From assembly GCA_901472455.1 (NCBI GenBank), contig LR590464.1, forward strand, positions 2,914,001 to 2,978,000: a stretch of 64,000 bases of DNA. The letters run 5' to 3'. Below the pieces are notes generated by a model that saw only the letters and a program-made list of their open reading frames with translations, was not told the origin of the DNA and searched no databases. Numbering within the stretch: position 1 is the stretch's first letter; each line of letters begins with the position of its first letter. The stretch comes from Leclercia adecarboxylata (lineage in GTDB: Bacteria; Pseudomonadota; Gammaproteobacteria; Enterobacterales; Enterobacteriaceae). Shown here piece after piece: positions 8,990 to 18,717 of this stretch. A program made the position numbers and the translations under genes.

Positions 8990-9862
8990 TCACGCGACGG
9001 TTAACGCGAGTCTCGGCGAGCGGTTATGAACAATGAACATGATTTCCCGACCTTTTTTGTTTTCGTTGTAATCAAGATAACCAATGCTCTTCAGATCCTT
9101 CATCGCGCGCCGTATGGTTGCATTCTGGTCTTTAACCTGAGATTCCATAGCAAGCCTTTCACGTAGACGCTTCATAGAGACGTACAGCGTGCCTGCTGGC
9201 ATGCTTTCGAAATAGACATACAGAGACTGAGCAGACTCTTTACGTGACAGCGCCGAGAGTGCTTTTAGACCAAGCAGAACCTTATGATCGTAGCGATATA
9301 ATTCCCAGAGGCTTGGGTCACCGACTAATTCGACCATATTAGTATCCATGTCCAGCTGGGCACGCTGCACAAGGTGAGTAACGAGGCTGCGCTTTCCATC
9401 TTGGCTACGAAACGAGAGAGTAACGCTGGATAGGTTAAACAGTGCCTCACTTAACCGGTTACGGGCACGTCCATTGATATCTGTTGGCCGGAGGCCGCAC
9501 ATCCTTGCAAACTCAGAGAACGGCAGACAAATTTTATCCGCAGTATATCCGTACTTGGAGAAAGCAGAAATGATGCCAATCCAGGTTTTAAAGTCAGTTG
9601 ACATGCCGAGCTTTGCGCCCTGAATTTTGATGTTGGTATAGCCTTCCTGTCGAGCCACCTCCAGGCTGGATAGTTCTTCAGAAGCATCAATCAGAAAATC
9701 GCGTTTTCCCTTTTCCTTTGGCGACACAGGAGTAAACACGCTAAGACGTAACAGAGCTACAGGCTGAACTGTCTTATTACTGTTCGGAGTCAGTTCATAA
9801 CTTTCTCCAGAACCTTTCTTGTTGATAGCAAAAGGACTTTGCTGCGCTTCAGAATTTTCCAT
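8990..9862 (-). CDS. rep: Rep_3 family replication initiator, copy 2 (intact)
   Basis: A 290-residue initiator of the Rep_3 superfamily (winged-helix pair), which binds iterons to open the origin. The N-terminus carries the family phrase LTPNSNKTVQPVALLRL seen in RepFIB, IncR and related Rep proteins. The C-terminal winged helix includes NATIRRAMKDLKSIGYLDY. The ATG at 9862 abuts a DnaA box and the upstream iterons. It is closest in style to RepFIB-type initiators; I cannot name the exact incompatibility group from memory. This is the only unbroken rep in the window. Confidence 0.9.
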   Translation of the reverse strand: MENSEAQQSPFAINKKGSGESYELTPNSNKTVQPVALLRLSVFTPVSPKEKGKRDFLIDASEELSSLEVARQEGYTNIKIQGAKLGMSTDFKTWIGIISAFSKYGYTADKICLPFSEFARMCGLRPTDINGRARNRLSEALFNLSSVTLSFRSQDGKRSLVTHLVQRAQLDMDTNMVELVGDPSLWELYRYDHKVLLGLKALSALSRKESAQSLYVYFESMPAGTLYVSMKRLRERLAMESQVKDQNATIRRAMKDLKSIGYLDYNENKKGREIMFIVHNRSPRLALTVA

Positions 9863-10335
9863 TTATCCACATCCAGTGAGTAAAAGCAGCCATGATTATG
9901 ATAGTAACCGCATCTATGTTATGAAAATAACCGCCTCAGTTATGAAAGTAAACGCTACGGTCATGAAAGTAACCGCTTTTATTATGAAAGTAACCGTCAG
10001 GATCCTGTTTTTTTAATTATGGATCATATACTTATAGGGGGTGTGATCTCTTTTGTACTTATATGATCTGTATATTGATCTAAATAATTGATCTATCCGT
10101 TGGATATGTGGATAAAATTGATAGTAATCATGATGCTACAGAAGCATATGCAAGGTGGTGTTTCGAGCGTAAGTGCTACCTTCGATTCTGAAGCAATTGC
10201 GCTTCCTCGCCTGTTCGCGGGCAAGCCCGGTCACAGGCTGTGGCGAGCACTAGGATTGTATCCTTCGAACCGGGCTCGTAGTTCATGGTTTGTTAACTGA
10301 CATTGACCATAACCCCTAACCCCTAACCCAATTTT
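9863..10335 (-). other. Origin region of Rep_3 replicon, copy 2
   Basis: A duplicate of the first origin: five iterons at 9896-9996, DnaA boxes at 9863-9871 and 10107-10115, clustered GATC sites and the CCCCTAA tandem. A plasmid with two identical iteron origins would carry twice the iteron dose, which normally lowers initiation per site. Confidence 0.78.
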
Positions 10336-10398
10336 GATAAGCGTAGACAAATAGCCTGATGAACATTTGAGTAAATAAGTTTAGGAGTAAAATCTCAT

Positions 10399-10578
10399 TT
10401 ACTCATTATCTTTTAGCCATGCATCGACAAGGTCATTCATCACGTCAGAAATCGATGCTCCTTTTCGAGCACATGCGGCTTTCAGTCTTTGATGTTTATC
10501 TTCTGGCATGTTGAAGTTCACACGCTTTTGTACAGCCGCAGGTGCTGGCTGATTGCGATTCTGCTTTACTAAACTCAT
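10399..10578 (-). CDS. parG: ParG-like ribbon-helix-helix partition protein, copy 2
   Basis: Identical in sequence to copy 1: 59 residues with a basic tail plus a ribbon-helix-helix fold. It starts at 10578 behind a GGAG site. The same inverted repeat and ACTC palindrome lie upstream at about 10590-10630, between it and parF. It would bind centromere DNA and stimulate ParF, but both linked parF copies have lost their starts. Confidence 0.75.
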   Translation of the reverse strand: MSLVKQNRNQPAPAAVQKRVNFNMPEDKHQRLKAACARKGASISDVMNDLVDAWLKDNE

Positions 10579-10630
10579 TGAATTACTCCAATACACATTT
10601 ACTCATTTGAGTTTATGTGTAAATGTGTAT

Positions 10631-11229
10631 TTAATCAACTAACTTGAGGATTTCACCTGCCAGAACTTCTATTTCGCCTTTCGCTGCACCATCGTTGGTA
10701 TCAAATACAGTTTCTCCATCAAGCACAGATTTGACGTAGCTCTGCCGCTGCGTGATTGCAGTTTTTAAGGAAGCGATACCTGTTGCAGCGATACTTTCAC
10801 GTAACACAGTGAGCATTGTTGCTTGCTCGATTTTGCGAGTAATAAGGAAGCGGCATTCTACCGGTCTGTTATACGACTGTGCTTCAAGAACACTGATAAC
10901 TGCACCCGAGGCCGAAAAATCAAGAGGTGACGGCGTAACAGGGATGATGACTAGGTCACTAACCATCACAGCAGCTGCAGTTATAACAGAAAGAGCGCCA
11001 GCGCCATCGATGATGACATAGTCATAGTCCGCCAGTTCTTTTCTGATGGTATAGACATCTTTCTCGGATGCAGCAGTAAAACATCGAAGTTTGCTTTTTC
11101 TGCTTTGTTCCAGTTCGCCAGGCTTTGCTGTGGATCTGTGTCAACAACTGCTACACGATGTTTTTTTGCAATGCTGGTACTAACATTGATTGTCACGGTA
11201 GTTTTACCGCTTCCGCCCTTAGGATTCAG
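10631..11229 (-). pseudogene. parF: ParF/ParA-like partition ATPase, 5' cut by IS1, copy 2
   Basis: Reads from the IS1 junction as [18 protein letters not shown] through VVDTDPQQSLANWNKAEK and YDYVIIDGAGAL to ILKLVD. One A is missing near 11080 (GTAAAACATCG where copy 1 has GTAAAAACATCG), shifting the frame over about 60 bases. The copy 1 sequence restores it there. The start codon is removed by IS1 as in copy 1. Even without the indel the protein lacks a normal start, so SopABC is probably the working partition system. Confidence 0.78.
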
Positions 11230-11995
11230 GGTGATGCTACCAACTTACTGATGTAGTGTATGATGGTGTTTTTGAGGTGCTCTGGTGGCGTCCATCTCTG
11301 TCAGCTGTCCCTCCTGTTCTGCTACCCAGGGCGTGGTGCGTAACGGCAAAAGTACTGCCGGGCATCAGCGTTATCTCTGTTCTCACTGCCGTAAAACATG
11401 GCAGCTCACCTTCACTTACACCGCATCTCAGCCCGGCACACACCAGAAAATCATTGATATGGCCATGAACGGAGTCGGTTGCCGCGCCACCGCACGCATT
11501 ATGGGCATTGGTCTCAACACCATTTTCCGCCATTTAAAAAACTCAGGCCGCAGTCAGTAACCTCCCGGATACAACCGGGCAGTGATGTCATTGTCTGTGC
11601 GGAGATGGACGAGCAATGGGCTACGTCGGGGCAAAATCACGTCAGCGCTGGCTGTTTTACGCGTATGACAGGATACGAAGAACGGTGGTGGCGCATGTCT
11701 TTGGTGAGCGCACCATGGCTACGCTGGAACGTCTTCAGGGCCTGTTGTCGGCCTTTGAGGTGGTGGTATGGATGACGGACGGATGGCCGCTGTATGAGTC
11801 ACGCCTGAAGGAAAAGCTGCACGTTATCCGCAAGCGTTACACGCAGAGAATTGAACGGCATAACCTGAATCTGAGGCAGCATCTTGCCCGGCTGAGCAGG
11901 AAATCGCTGTCGTTCTCAAAATCGGTGGAGTTGCATGACAAAGTCATCGGGCATTATCTGAACATAAAACACTATCAGTAAATTGGAGTCATTAC
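11230..11995 (+). mobile_element. IS1, copy 3
   Basis: Left end GGTGATG; the right end is shortened to GGAGTCATTAC before the GGDEF gene. insA is intact (11285-11560) with the normal A6C slip site. insB' is broken by a missing G near 11619 (GCAATGGGCTAC). It truncates the 5' part of the cyclase gene that follows. Confidence 0.92.
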
Positions 11996-12820
11996 TCCCA
12001 TTGCGCTGGTTTCATTGATTGATCGCGATCGCCAGTGGTTTAAATCAGTCTGTGGGCTTGATATCAGATGCACACCGAGAACCGATTCATTTTGTGCTGT
12101 TGCGGTTGAAAAGGGGTGACCACTTGTTGTTAACGATACGTTCAGAGAGCCCATATTTTCTCAAAATCGCCTGGTGCTGAATGAGCCTAACATCCGTTTT
12201 TACGCAGGCTATCCCGTACATCTACCGGACGGCGAAATTGCTGGTACAATTTGTATCATTGATACAAGCCCCGGGATTTCTCTGCAGATGAGTATGCATT
12301 ATTGCAGGATCTTGCTTTCATTGTTCAAGATGAATTCCGGATAATAAGTCAGGCAACAACTGATGCATTGACTGGACTCTGTAACAGACGTTCTTTCACT
12401 CTGATTGCTGATGAGATATTGAGAAAATCGGTCAGGAATAACAAAACATTTTGCCTGATCATTATTGATCTTAATGATTTCAAACTTATCAACGACACTT
12501 ACGGGCATGCCGAAGGGAACAGAGCCCTGAAGGATTTTTCGGAAATACTGCAGAACACGGCAAGTGATAATGGTTTCATTGCAAGGCTGGGAGGAGATGA
12601 GTTTGCCGTTCTCATCCCGGAGGCATCGAAAAAGGAAGGGGAGACGTTTATGGCGCAGTTGAGCGAATCCGTAAAAGAATATAATTGCAGCCATATAGAA
12701 TACAGCCTATGTTTCTCGGGCGGGGTAGCTGTTTTTGATAAACACAAACTAAACTCTGTTTCGCTTATGATGAAGGAAGCTGACAGAAAGATGTATCTCG
12801 TAAAGAAATCATCAGGATAA
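11996..12820 (+). pseudogene. GAF-GGDEF diguanylate cyclase, 5' truncated
   Basis: Diguanylate cyclases make cyclic di-GMP from two GTP. The sequence starts at the IS1 edge inside a GAF sensor domain ([17 protein letters not shown], later YAGYPVHLPDG and GTICIIDT) and continues into a GGDEF domain with DALTGLCNRRSF and the active site RLGGDEFAVLIPEA. The usual RxxD inhibitory site is absent; the matching position reads TASD. Frame breaks occur near 12115 (in-frame TGA) and 12276 (one C short), then 172 residues run open from 12302 to the stop. Loss of the 5' end makes this a remnant regardless of the indels. Confidence 0.85.
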
Positions 12821-13368
12821 TGATCTCAGTAAAAAAAGGATCTGTATACAATCATACCTTTATCAAGGCATATAAACATAAGCAATCAAAAACGGGTTCC
12901 AAATCACATTGACTAAGATAACAGTATAATAAGAAAAAGTAATTTATAAGGAATTGACGGTAAAACCGTATAGCACTATCGTTTAAGTTAATAGCCTGTG
13001 ACAATATTATTAATATAGTTTGTGTTATGATGCTTTGCCCGCCCCGTGCGGGTTTTTTTATGATGATGAAATGTTATAAATAAAAATTCTTTAGCAGGAT
13101 GTTTTTACTTTACTGAATCGGATTGCTGAAATGATAAATATCATGAGCAAAAAGCTTACTCAGATGAAAAATAGCGACTTACCACACTGACTTAATTTAA
13201 ATTGGCGCTATTTTGTCTGAATCAGTCTACTTGCATTGAGCAAAAGAGTTGCTCAATGTTTCGATACGGTGGTGTTTCAAGATAAATAACTCATAAAGAA
13301 ACATCAGATGGCGTATTTTTTTGCTCTTAGTTATATTAAATACATTATACTGCAGTCAGGAGGTCATT
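12821..13368. other. Non-coding stretch with terminator and GNAT upstream region
   Basis: AT-rich DNA without a gene. It contains a strong terminator at 13036-13059 and, before it, promoter-like sequence (TTGACG near 12955), so a short untranslated RNA ending at 13059 is possible. The rest leads to the acetyltransferase start. Confidence 0.4.
13036..13059 (+). terminator. Rho-independent terminator
   Basis: Stem CCCGC/GCGGG with loop CCCGT, followed by seven T residues. Confidence 0.75.
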
Positions 13369-14073
13369 ATGGGTTCTGTTAACAGGTTTGGGCAGAAAAT
13401 AGGTCGTGAAGCCGGAAACTGGTCTCGGCGGGACAAACCGGAAAGCATAGAATTGAATGGCTTATGGTGTCAGGTCAGACCATTAAGGCTGGGTGATGCT
13501 GAAACTCTCTTTCATGAATGGCAAAGTATTGATGATGACAGGGACTGGACGTATCTTAGCCACAATAGACCGCAATCCATAATACAGTGTATTGACTATT
13601 TTAATAAACTGAGTGAATGCAAGCAGTCTATTCATCTTGCCGTGACGGATAAAAAAGACAACCTTGTTAAAGGTATTTTCTCGGTGGGAAATATTGACTG
13701 TGACAATGGTGTTTTTGAACTCACCGATGTCAATTGGACTCCACAGATGAAAAGAACAAGAATCAGTACTGAAAGTATCTTCCTTGTTCTTTCTCTCTTT
13801 TTTAACAAACTGGGCTACAGAAGATGCGAGTGGAGAACGAATATCTATAATGAAGAGGCCATCCGATCAGCAAACAGATTAGGTTTTCGTCATGAAGGTA
13901 TTTTGAGAGACAAAAAAGCCACAAAAGGTTATTCCGAAGATATTTCCGTTTTTTCTGTAACCACCAGTGACTGGCCCGCGGTTAATAATGCCTTAACCGC
14001 ATGGCTCAGGAAGGAAAATTTTGATGAGCGAGGGAGACAAATAAGACACCTCAGTGAGTTTTATCTCCCCTGA
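13369..14073 (+). CDS. GNAT N-acetyltransferase, RimJ/RimL-like
   Basis: A 234-residue acetyl-CoA-dependent acetyltransferase of the Acetyltransf_3 type. The typical order is visible: VRPLRLGDAETLFHEW at the start of the domain, a beta-strand with KGIFSVGNID, and a C-terminal block NEEAIRSANRLGFRHEGILRD that is characteristic of RimL/SpeG-like enzymes. I chose the ATG at 13369 (MGSVNRFGQ) because GGAGG lies six bases upstream; the open frame extends 16 codons further without an RBS. The substrate is unknown. Proteins of this kind usually modify protein N-termini, polyamines or antibiotics. Confidence 0.82.
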   Translation: MGSVNRFGQKIGREAGNWSRRDKPESIELNGLWCQVRPLRLGDAETLFHEWQSIDDDRDWTYLSHNRPQSIIQCIDYFNKLSECKQSIHLAVTDKKDNLVKGIFSVGNIDCDNGVFELTDVNWTPQMKRTRISTESIFLVLSLFFNKLGYRRCEWRTNIYNEEAIRSANRLGFRHEGILRDKKATKGYSEDISVFSVTTSDWPAVNNALTAWLRKENFDERGRQIRHLSEFYLP

Positions 14074-14121
14074 TTTACCTGCTGCCATGAGCCGTTCATG
14101 GCAGCAGACACCAAGTCCGGA

Positions 14122-15711
14122 TCAGTTTATTTTTGTATTTTGTCGGATGATAAGTTCAGCTGCTTCATCCGCTATCAGTGCACGGGAGTAATACCATCCC
14201 TGAACACTGCTCTGAGGCCAGAATGTCTTCAGATAATTCACTTGTTCCTGCGTTTCCACACCTTCGAACACAATTTTATCTGAAATATTACGGAACATCT
14301 CATGCAGTCCTGGAAGAAGATTATAACTCATGGATTCTGTACCAATAGCGTCAGTCAGCGATTTGTCTATTTTTATTTCATCTACATCAAGTGCTGTAAT
14401 CAGATTCAGACTGGAATACCCCGTACCAAAATCATCTATAGCAAATCTGACACCATGTTCTTTATAATTTTTAATGTGAACCTTCATGTCTTCAAAGTCT
14501 CCCCCCTGACGTTCAGTAATTTCAAGAAGGATTGTTTCTGAAGGGATGTTATATTCAGAAATCAGTGCGATAAGAGTGTCCTTGAATTTTCTGGAGTCAA
14601 GATCGCTTGCGTTAACGTTCACACTCAGAAATATTCTGTTCTGCATGGCAGTATGAATGAATTCCCGAATGGCATGGCTAATAACGTATAATGTCACTTC
14701 TTCCTGTACCCCTTGCCTTTCAGAAAGAGGGATAAACACATCAGGGCCAATATCCCCGAGTCTTTCATCCTTCCATCTGAGCAAAGCTTCAAATCCACAT
14801 ATTTTTCCGCTATTTATTCTGTAAATAGGCTGATATACCAGCGATAGCCCCTCACTTCTTAATGCTTTTAGAAATTTAACAGAGAGGGAGCTATTAAGCT
14901 CTGAACGGTTTATAATGATAATATATATCATCAAACCGGATATTAGTGACGTAGCTACCAGTAATATCAGTATACTTTTGCGCTCTGAAAACACTCCCGT
15001 GAAGTACCCGCCCCCGACTACACAGAGATCGTGCTGCAAGCTACACTCTCTGAACACTCTGAACTTCAGCGGAACGCTGTCATGCTGATCCAGTAATACA
15101 GCATCTTGTCCGATGCTAAAGTAGTGCCTGTCATGCTTTCCATTACCGACAACTGCGCTGAAACTTTCTGTGCGCACATCTGTTTCAAATCGTCTGAAGA
15201 CAAAGGGGGGAGACAATAACCATTACGTCTTCAGAAATAAACGCATCGACGACTATATTATCCTGAAGTTTAACACCTAAGAGCCACAGCCTTGCGGGAA
15301 AGACCATTTTTTATCAAAGTGATCTAGGGAAAATGGTGTACGCAGGTTTCCCCACAGGGCACTACAGGTTAATCCACTTTTTGTGGTGTAGCCTGCATCC
15401 TTAATCAGCGGGTAGGGCCAGACAACGACCCGCAGATGATTCAGGTTTTCACGGGAGCAGGGCCAGCCGCCTGTTTCCGAAACCGATTTTGCTGCAACCT
15501 GCACAGATTCAGTCTGAGTCAGGAGTGATTCTGCACGAACCAGCACATCAGAAGTATAGTCCTTTACTTTATCACGAAAAATAAGGTAAGCGACGCCCTC
15601 AGATGCCATAAAAAATAGCAAACCAGATAAAAACAATGACAGGCTAAGAATCAGCAGGTTATGTTTACGTTTTCCGGGTCTAATCCACGCTTGTATCTTA
15701 CTCCTGACCAT
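14122..15711 (-). CDS. CSS-motif EAL cyclic di-GMP phosphodiesterase (frameshifted)
   Basis: This enzyme type hydrolyses cyclic di-GMP at the inner membrane. The N-terminal part (15277-15711) has a transmembrane segment near residues 20-42 and the periplasmic CSS sensor with the Cys-Ser pairs PCSREN and LTCSALWG. The rest (14122-15216) ends the sensor, has a second transmembrane segment, then an EAL domain with all expected catalytic positions: FEALLRW, NVNASDL, EITER, DDFGTGYSS, KIDKSL and EGVET. This is the YjcC/PdeC architecture, about 530 residues. A frame break near 15220-15285 separates the halves. It may be a sequencing indel, because both halves are otherwise perfect. Confidence 0.85.
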
Positions 15712-16047
15712 CCAGCACCTCCTGCAACCCTTATCACGAAAACCAGTTTATCGTTCCCCGCCAGCTTCGTTATCCGGCTAGCTGGCAATAGTCATATGAT
15801 ATCGGCATTTCTTATCATTTCTTTATCCTGCTGTAGGAATGTACGAAATGCTGTGACAGAGTACAGAAAGATACTGTTTTAGCAGATAAATTCTTTACAC
15901 TCTCATAAATAAAACTATCTGACACACAGCATTATATTTGGTTTCATGACGAAATAATTAATAATTTATTCTGTAAGAAAATACACGTGGAAGCGGACTG
16001 GATAAAGCAGTCCGCATTCCGAATGATACCGGGAGAAATCATTCTTT
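15712..16047. other. Non-coding stretch between EAL and FlhD-like genes
   Basis: Upstream region of the phosphodiesterase and 3' side of the flhD-like gene. No gene or clear terminator is seen. Confidence 0.4.
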
Positions 16048-16269
16048 TCATGGCAGCAATATCTCCTGCCTGATGGTGATAATGAGCTGGTTAGTTTCAG
16101 CGAGTGACACCAGTTTTGGCAGAGGCAAGTCTTTTATAGTCGCCAGAAGTTCGAAATTAACCCCTGCAAGTAAAGAGTTCTCCTGAGTGCAGGAAAGACG
16201 CTGAAGCAGAAGAAGATATGACAGATTAAGATAATGTATATCTGTAAGGCAGGAAGAAACTGGATACAT
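16048..16269 (-). CDS. Short FlhD-like regulator
   Basis: The 73-residue product aligns with the first two thirds of FlhD, half of the FlhD4C2 flagellar master regulator: DIHYLNLSYLLLLQRL matches the FlhD helix DINLSYLLLAQRL, and LPLPKLVSLAETNQLI matches LTLPQMVKLAETNQLV. FlhD is about 116 residues; here the C-terminal part is absent and the frame ends naturally in REILLP. No flhC lies nearby. It might modulate chromosomal FlhDC by forming mixed dimers (inference). It sits next to an EAL gene on the same strand, consistent with a motility-to-sessility theme. A weak AAAGG lies about 14 bases before the ATG. Confidence 0.75.
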   Translation of the reverse strand: MYPVSSCLTDIHYLNLSYLLLLQRLSCTQENSLLAGVNFELLATIKDLPLPKLVSLAETNQLIITIRQEILLP

Positions 16270-16426
16270 TCATACAACCTTTAGAAAAAATGGCGCATGG
16301 ATCCTTCCGTATGCAATACAAAGAGTGAAGTACAGATTAATCAACTCAATTTGTTATCATAATAAACAATTCTTAAATTATATACTAATACCATGAGAAC
16401 TTACATATTTGTACAAAAAAATTACA

Positions 16427-16660
16427 TTAGGTGGGATAGTCTGATTGTGTTACAAGTTTCTTCAATTCTGCATCAGTAATCCTATTCTCTGACGCAGTGA
16501 TAACTGTTGACACACTTTTGTCTTCCTTTTCAAGGAAATGGATGTTTACGTCCAGTTTCTGTACATTTCCCTTACTATCCTGAATCAGAAGTACGCTTTC
16601 ATACTCCGGCATCGTATAAATAAAAGGTGTTTTTTCTTTGCAAACGACTATCACTTGCAT
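16427..16660 (-). CDS. Hypothetical protein, 77 aa
   Basis: A small soluble protein with no transmembrane segment. The start at 16660 (MQVIVVCKEKT) has a good AAAGGAAG site upstream. The sequence looks beta-rich (VLLIQDSKGNVQKLDVNIHFLEKED) with a Ser/Thr-rich tail. I do not recognise a family. It is on the same strand as the flhD-like and EAL genes, 157 bases upstream of flhD-like, so they could be co-transcribed. Confidence 0.55.
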   Translation of the reverse strand: MQVIVVCKEKTPFIYTMPEYESVLLIQDSKGNVQKLDVNIHFLEKEDKSVSTVITASENRITDAELKKLVTQSDYPT

Positions 16661-17264
16661 TTGCTTCTTCCTTTATAATTTTACGTCTCACGCTGTAAAC
16701 GTAGGGTAATAATTGATATATTTCAAGTATCCTGTAGGCATTTATGAATAATAATTGCGAATATAGTTAGCTAACCATTAAGTGGTGCCCCACTCCGTTA
16801 TTCGTGGAAAAGTGAGATATATCTTTTTTATATTTTACTGTCGTCGTTCACAGACATGGGGTTATCAGCACCTGGGCTGCAGATTTCGTTGCTCAGGAAC
16901 ATCTGGATTATTCATCTTTCAGGGTTGGTGCGCCTCCATCATTAACTTACAGGAATGCGGCTCTGTAGTCCTCTTGCTACAAGTCATTCGTGAAAAGGGT
17001 TTATGAGGGCGACTGTCAGACATGACGGGAAAAGACGATGTTCCCTCTGTGATTGAATAACGATGAAAACGTCAGGGAACATGTAAAGCACAGGAGGTAC
17101 AGGCGTAGTATACGCAATGTGAAATGAAACTAATCATATAATTATCCGTAATACACGCTTTAAGTTACGCATCTTGATATTGCATGTGTGCCGATCACCC
17201 TTCGCTGGTATCACCGAGGTTGGTAAACCGCCAGCACAGGAAGTCCGGCACTGCTGAATCGCCA
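16661..17264. other. Non-coding stretch
   Basis: AT-rich upstream region of the 77-residue gene, then sequence with scattered short frames. I see no gene, repeat or mobile end that I can support. Confidence 0.35.
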
Positions 17265-17862
17265 CAGTTAAATCTAGTCAGGTTCAAAGCGAAACACCAG
17301 TTCCATGTCTGTCAAAGCGGTGGCGACAACGGACCCTGTAATACCTCAGCCTCGCCGTCATCGCAGATATCGAAACCCCGGGTCAGCTGCCATATTCCCT
17401 GATGATCCGCCCCGTTTGCAGGTCTTCGGTTTCGCCATCGGTGTAGTAAGCCACCTGAACCCTGCCGTTGTGCCGTATCCAGTAGAAACCTTCTTTCATA
17501 AATCCTGCCTTCAATGAATTCTGATAGCCATATAACACACTCTTAATGTTAGTAGGTATTTGCGCATAAAAACAGAAATTAGGAGCACACCACGCTGCAC
17601 CAGTCGGACGTTACGCCTGGCGTACGCGGAGTGGCCATAACAGACCCATTGTCAGCCGGGTCATGAACCGATGTGACGGACACACAGTCACGGTGGTTCG
17701 CCCGGCGAGTTTATGGAGCGTACGCTATGAACGGTGACGTTTCCAGACACGCACCTGAACCGGGTCAGTACACGCCATACTATTCTTTACCGGGCTGACC
17801 GCTTGCAGTTCATGTCGGTACAGAGAAGGAGACAGCCCACAATGCATGGCTGCCGTTATAAT
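17265..17862. repeat. Diverged repeat block, copy A
   Basis: About 600 bp that align along their whole length with 32297-32886, diverged by substitutions and small indels. The similarity ends exactly where an IS150-like terminal sequence begins at 17863. In copy B the block continues into a gene at 32879-33311, which is missing here. Copy A is the decayed one. Confidence 0.75.
17300..17499 (-). pseudogene. Decayed paralogue of the 62-aa gene at 32340
   Basis: From the ATG at 17499 the frame begins like the intact copy (GFYWIRHNGRVQVAYYTDGE, with MKE before it) and keeps TEDLQTGRI. It then breaks after an indel near 17400 and stops early. The intact version at 32340-32528 shows what it encoded. 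No function is known to me. Confidence 0.65.
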
Positions 17863-17940
17863 GTACTGCCCCCCAAAAGTTAGACAGAATAAACGAGGCG
17901 TTTGAGAAAGAGTCATGGGATACATGGGCTCTTTTTGTTT
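17863..17940. mobile_element. Solo IS3-family (IS150-like) terminal sequence
   Basis: TGTACTGCCCCCCAAAAGTT followed by AGACAGAATAAACGAGGCG and a GGGCTCTTTTT segment resembles the end of IS150-group elements. A similar stretch is at 26000-26080. No complete transposase accompanies it. Confidence 0.55.
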
Positions 17941-17995
17941 TCCGGCTAATGCTGAATAAACTGCTCCTCAACCGAATTTAACCCCTCCTGGTTTA

Positions 17996-18385
17996 CCCTT
18001 GCCAGATGGTGCGCCGGACACGCATCCGAAAGTCACCGAGCTGCGCGGTCTGGTCAGATGGTGTGACGGTATGGTCTGGAGTTCCCCGGAAAGACATGGG
18101 GGCGATGAACGCAATTATGAAGGCGCAGATCGACTGGATACCCTTAAGTGAAGGCGCGATCCGTCCTTCGCAGGGCAAAACGCTTGCAGTGATGCAGGTT
18201 TGCGGCGGTTCGCAGTCCTTTAATGCCGTGAACCAGATGCGCATTCTGTACCGATGGATTTTACTATCCCCAACCAGTCTTCAATGGCGAAAGCCTGGCA
18301 GGAATTTGATGAGAAACGGACGGATGAAGCCGTCCTCATGGTACTACCGTATCGTCGATGTCGCCGAGGAGCTGTTCAAAATCAG
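17996..18385 (+). pseudogene. arsH: arsH remnant (arsenic-resistance flavoprotein)
   Basis: ArsH is an NADPH-dependent flavin oxidoreductase of arsenic operons. Recognisable blocks are HPKVTELRGLVRWCDGMVW, ERHG, IMKAQIDWIPLSEGAIRP, QGKTLAVMQVCGGSQSFNAV, TIPNQSSMAKAWQEFDE and RIVDVAEELFK. They occur in the right order but in different frames, so there are at least three indels. Both ends of the gene are absent. No other ars gene is present in the window. Confidence 0.8.
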
Positions 18386-18394
18386 ATTACAGCT

Positions 18395-18655
18395 CAAAGG
18401 ACAAACCGGATATCTTGCCAGCACGGCTTTCACAGCTTCAATTCTGATTTCAGGATCGATGGATACGCCCTTATCTCTGGGCTTTAATCCCTCTTCACCA
18501 TAAGCATCGCAGACAGCATCCCAGATTCTTACCTGGGTTCTGGGATGTTGAAACGGGCTGAATTAACCGATAGCCTTCATCGCCAGCAAGATAGTGCATA
18601 ACGACTTCAAGGCGCTCTTCGAGGGTATACTTACGTCCGGGTATAGAACTCTCCA
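18395..18655 (-). pseudogene. IS3-family OrfA remnant
   Basis: Leftward reading gives RKYTLEERLEVVMHYLAGDE and, after shifts, YGEEGLKPRDKGVSIDPE and IRIEAVKAVLA. This is the helix-turn-helix OrfA of an IS3-family transposase. It is frameshifted, has no OrfB, and is cut off before IS1 copy 4. Confidence 0.6.
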
Positions 18656-18717
18656 GTTTGAGAGTCCAAATAAACGGGTGCAGTACAATCCCCCTGGCAG
18701 AATATTGGGTAATGCTC

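Larger units (their letters stand above)
4509..11995 (+). repeat. IS1-bounded tandem duplication of replicon module
   Basis: The 3.36 kb unit at 4509-7872 (IS1 plus rep-parG-parF) is repeated at 7873-11229 and followed by a third IS1. The two units differ only by scattered single-base indels. Copy 2 of IS1 has the left-end variant and left flank of copy 3 (GGTGATG) but the right flank of copy 1. It therefore looks like the recombinant junction of an unequal crossover between two IS1 copies. Confidence 0.9.

Noticed and set aside
4509..11995. Composite transposon with target duplications
   Set aside because: The outer flanks of IS1 copies 1 and 3 do not share an 8-9 bp repeat, so a simple transposition event is not shown.
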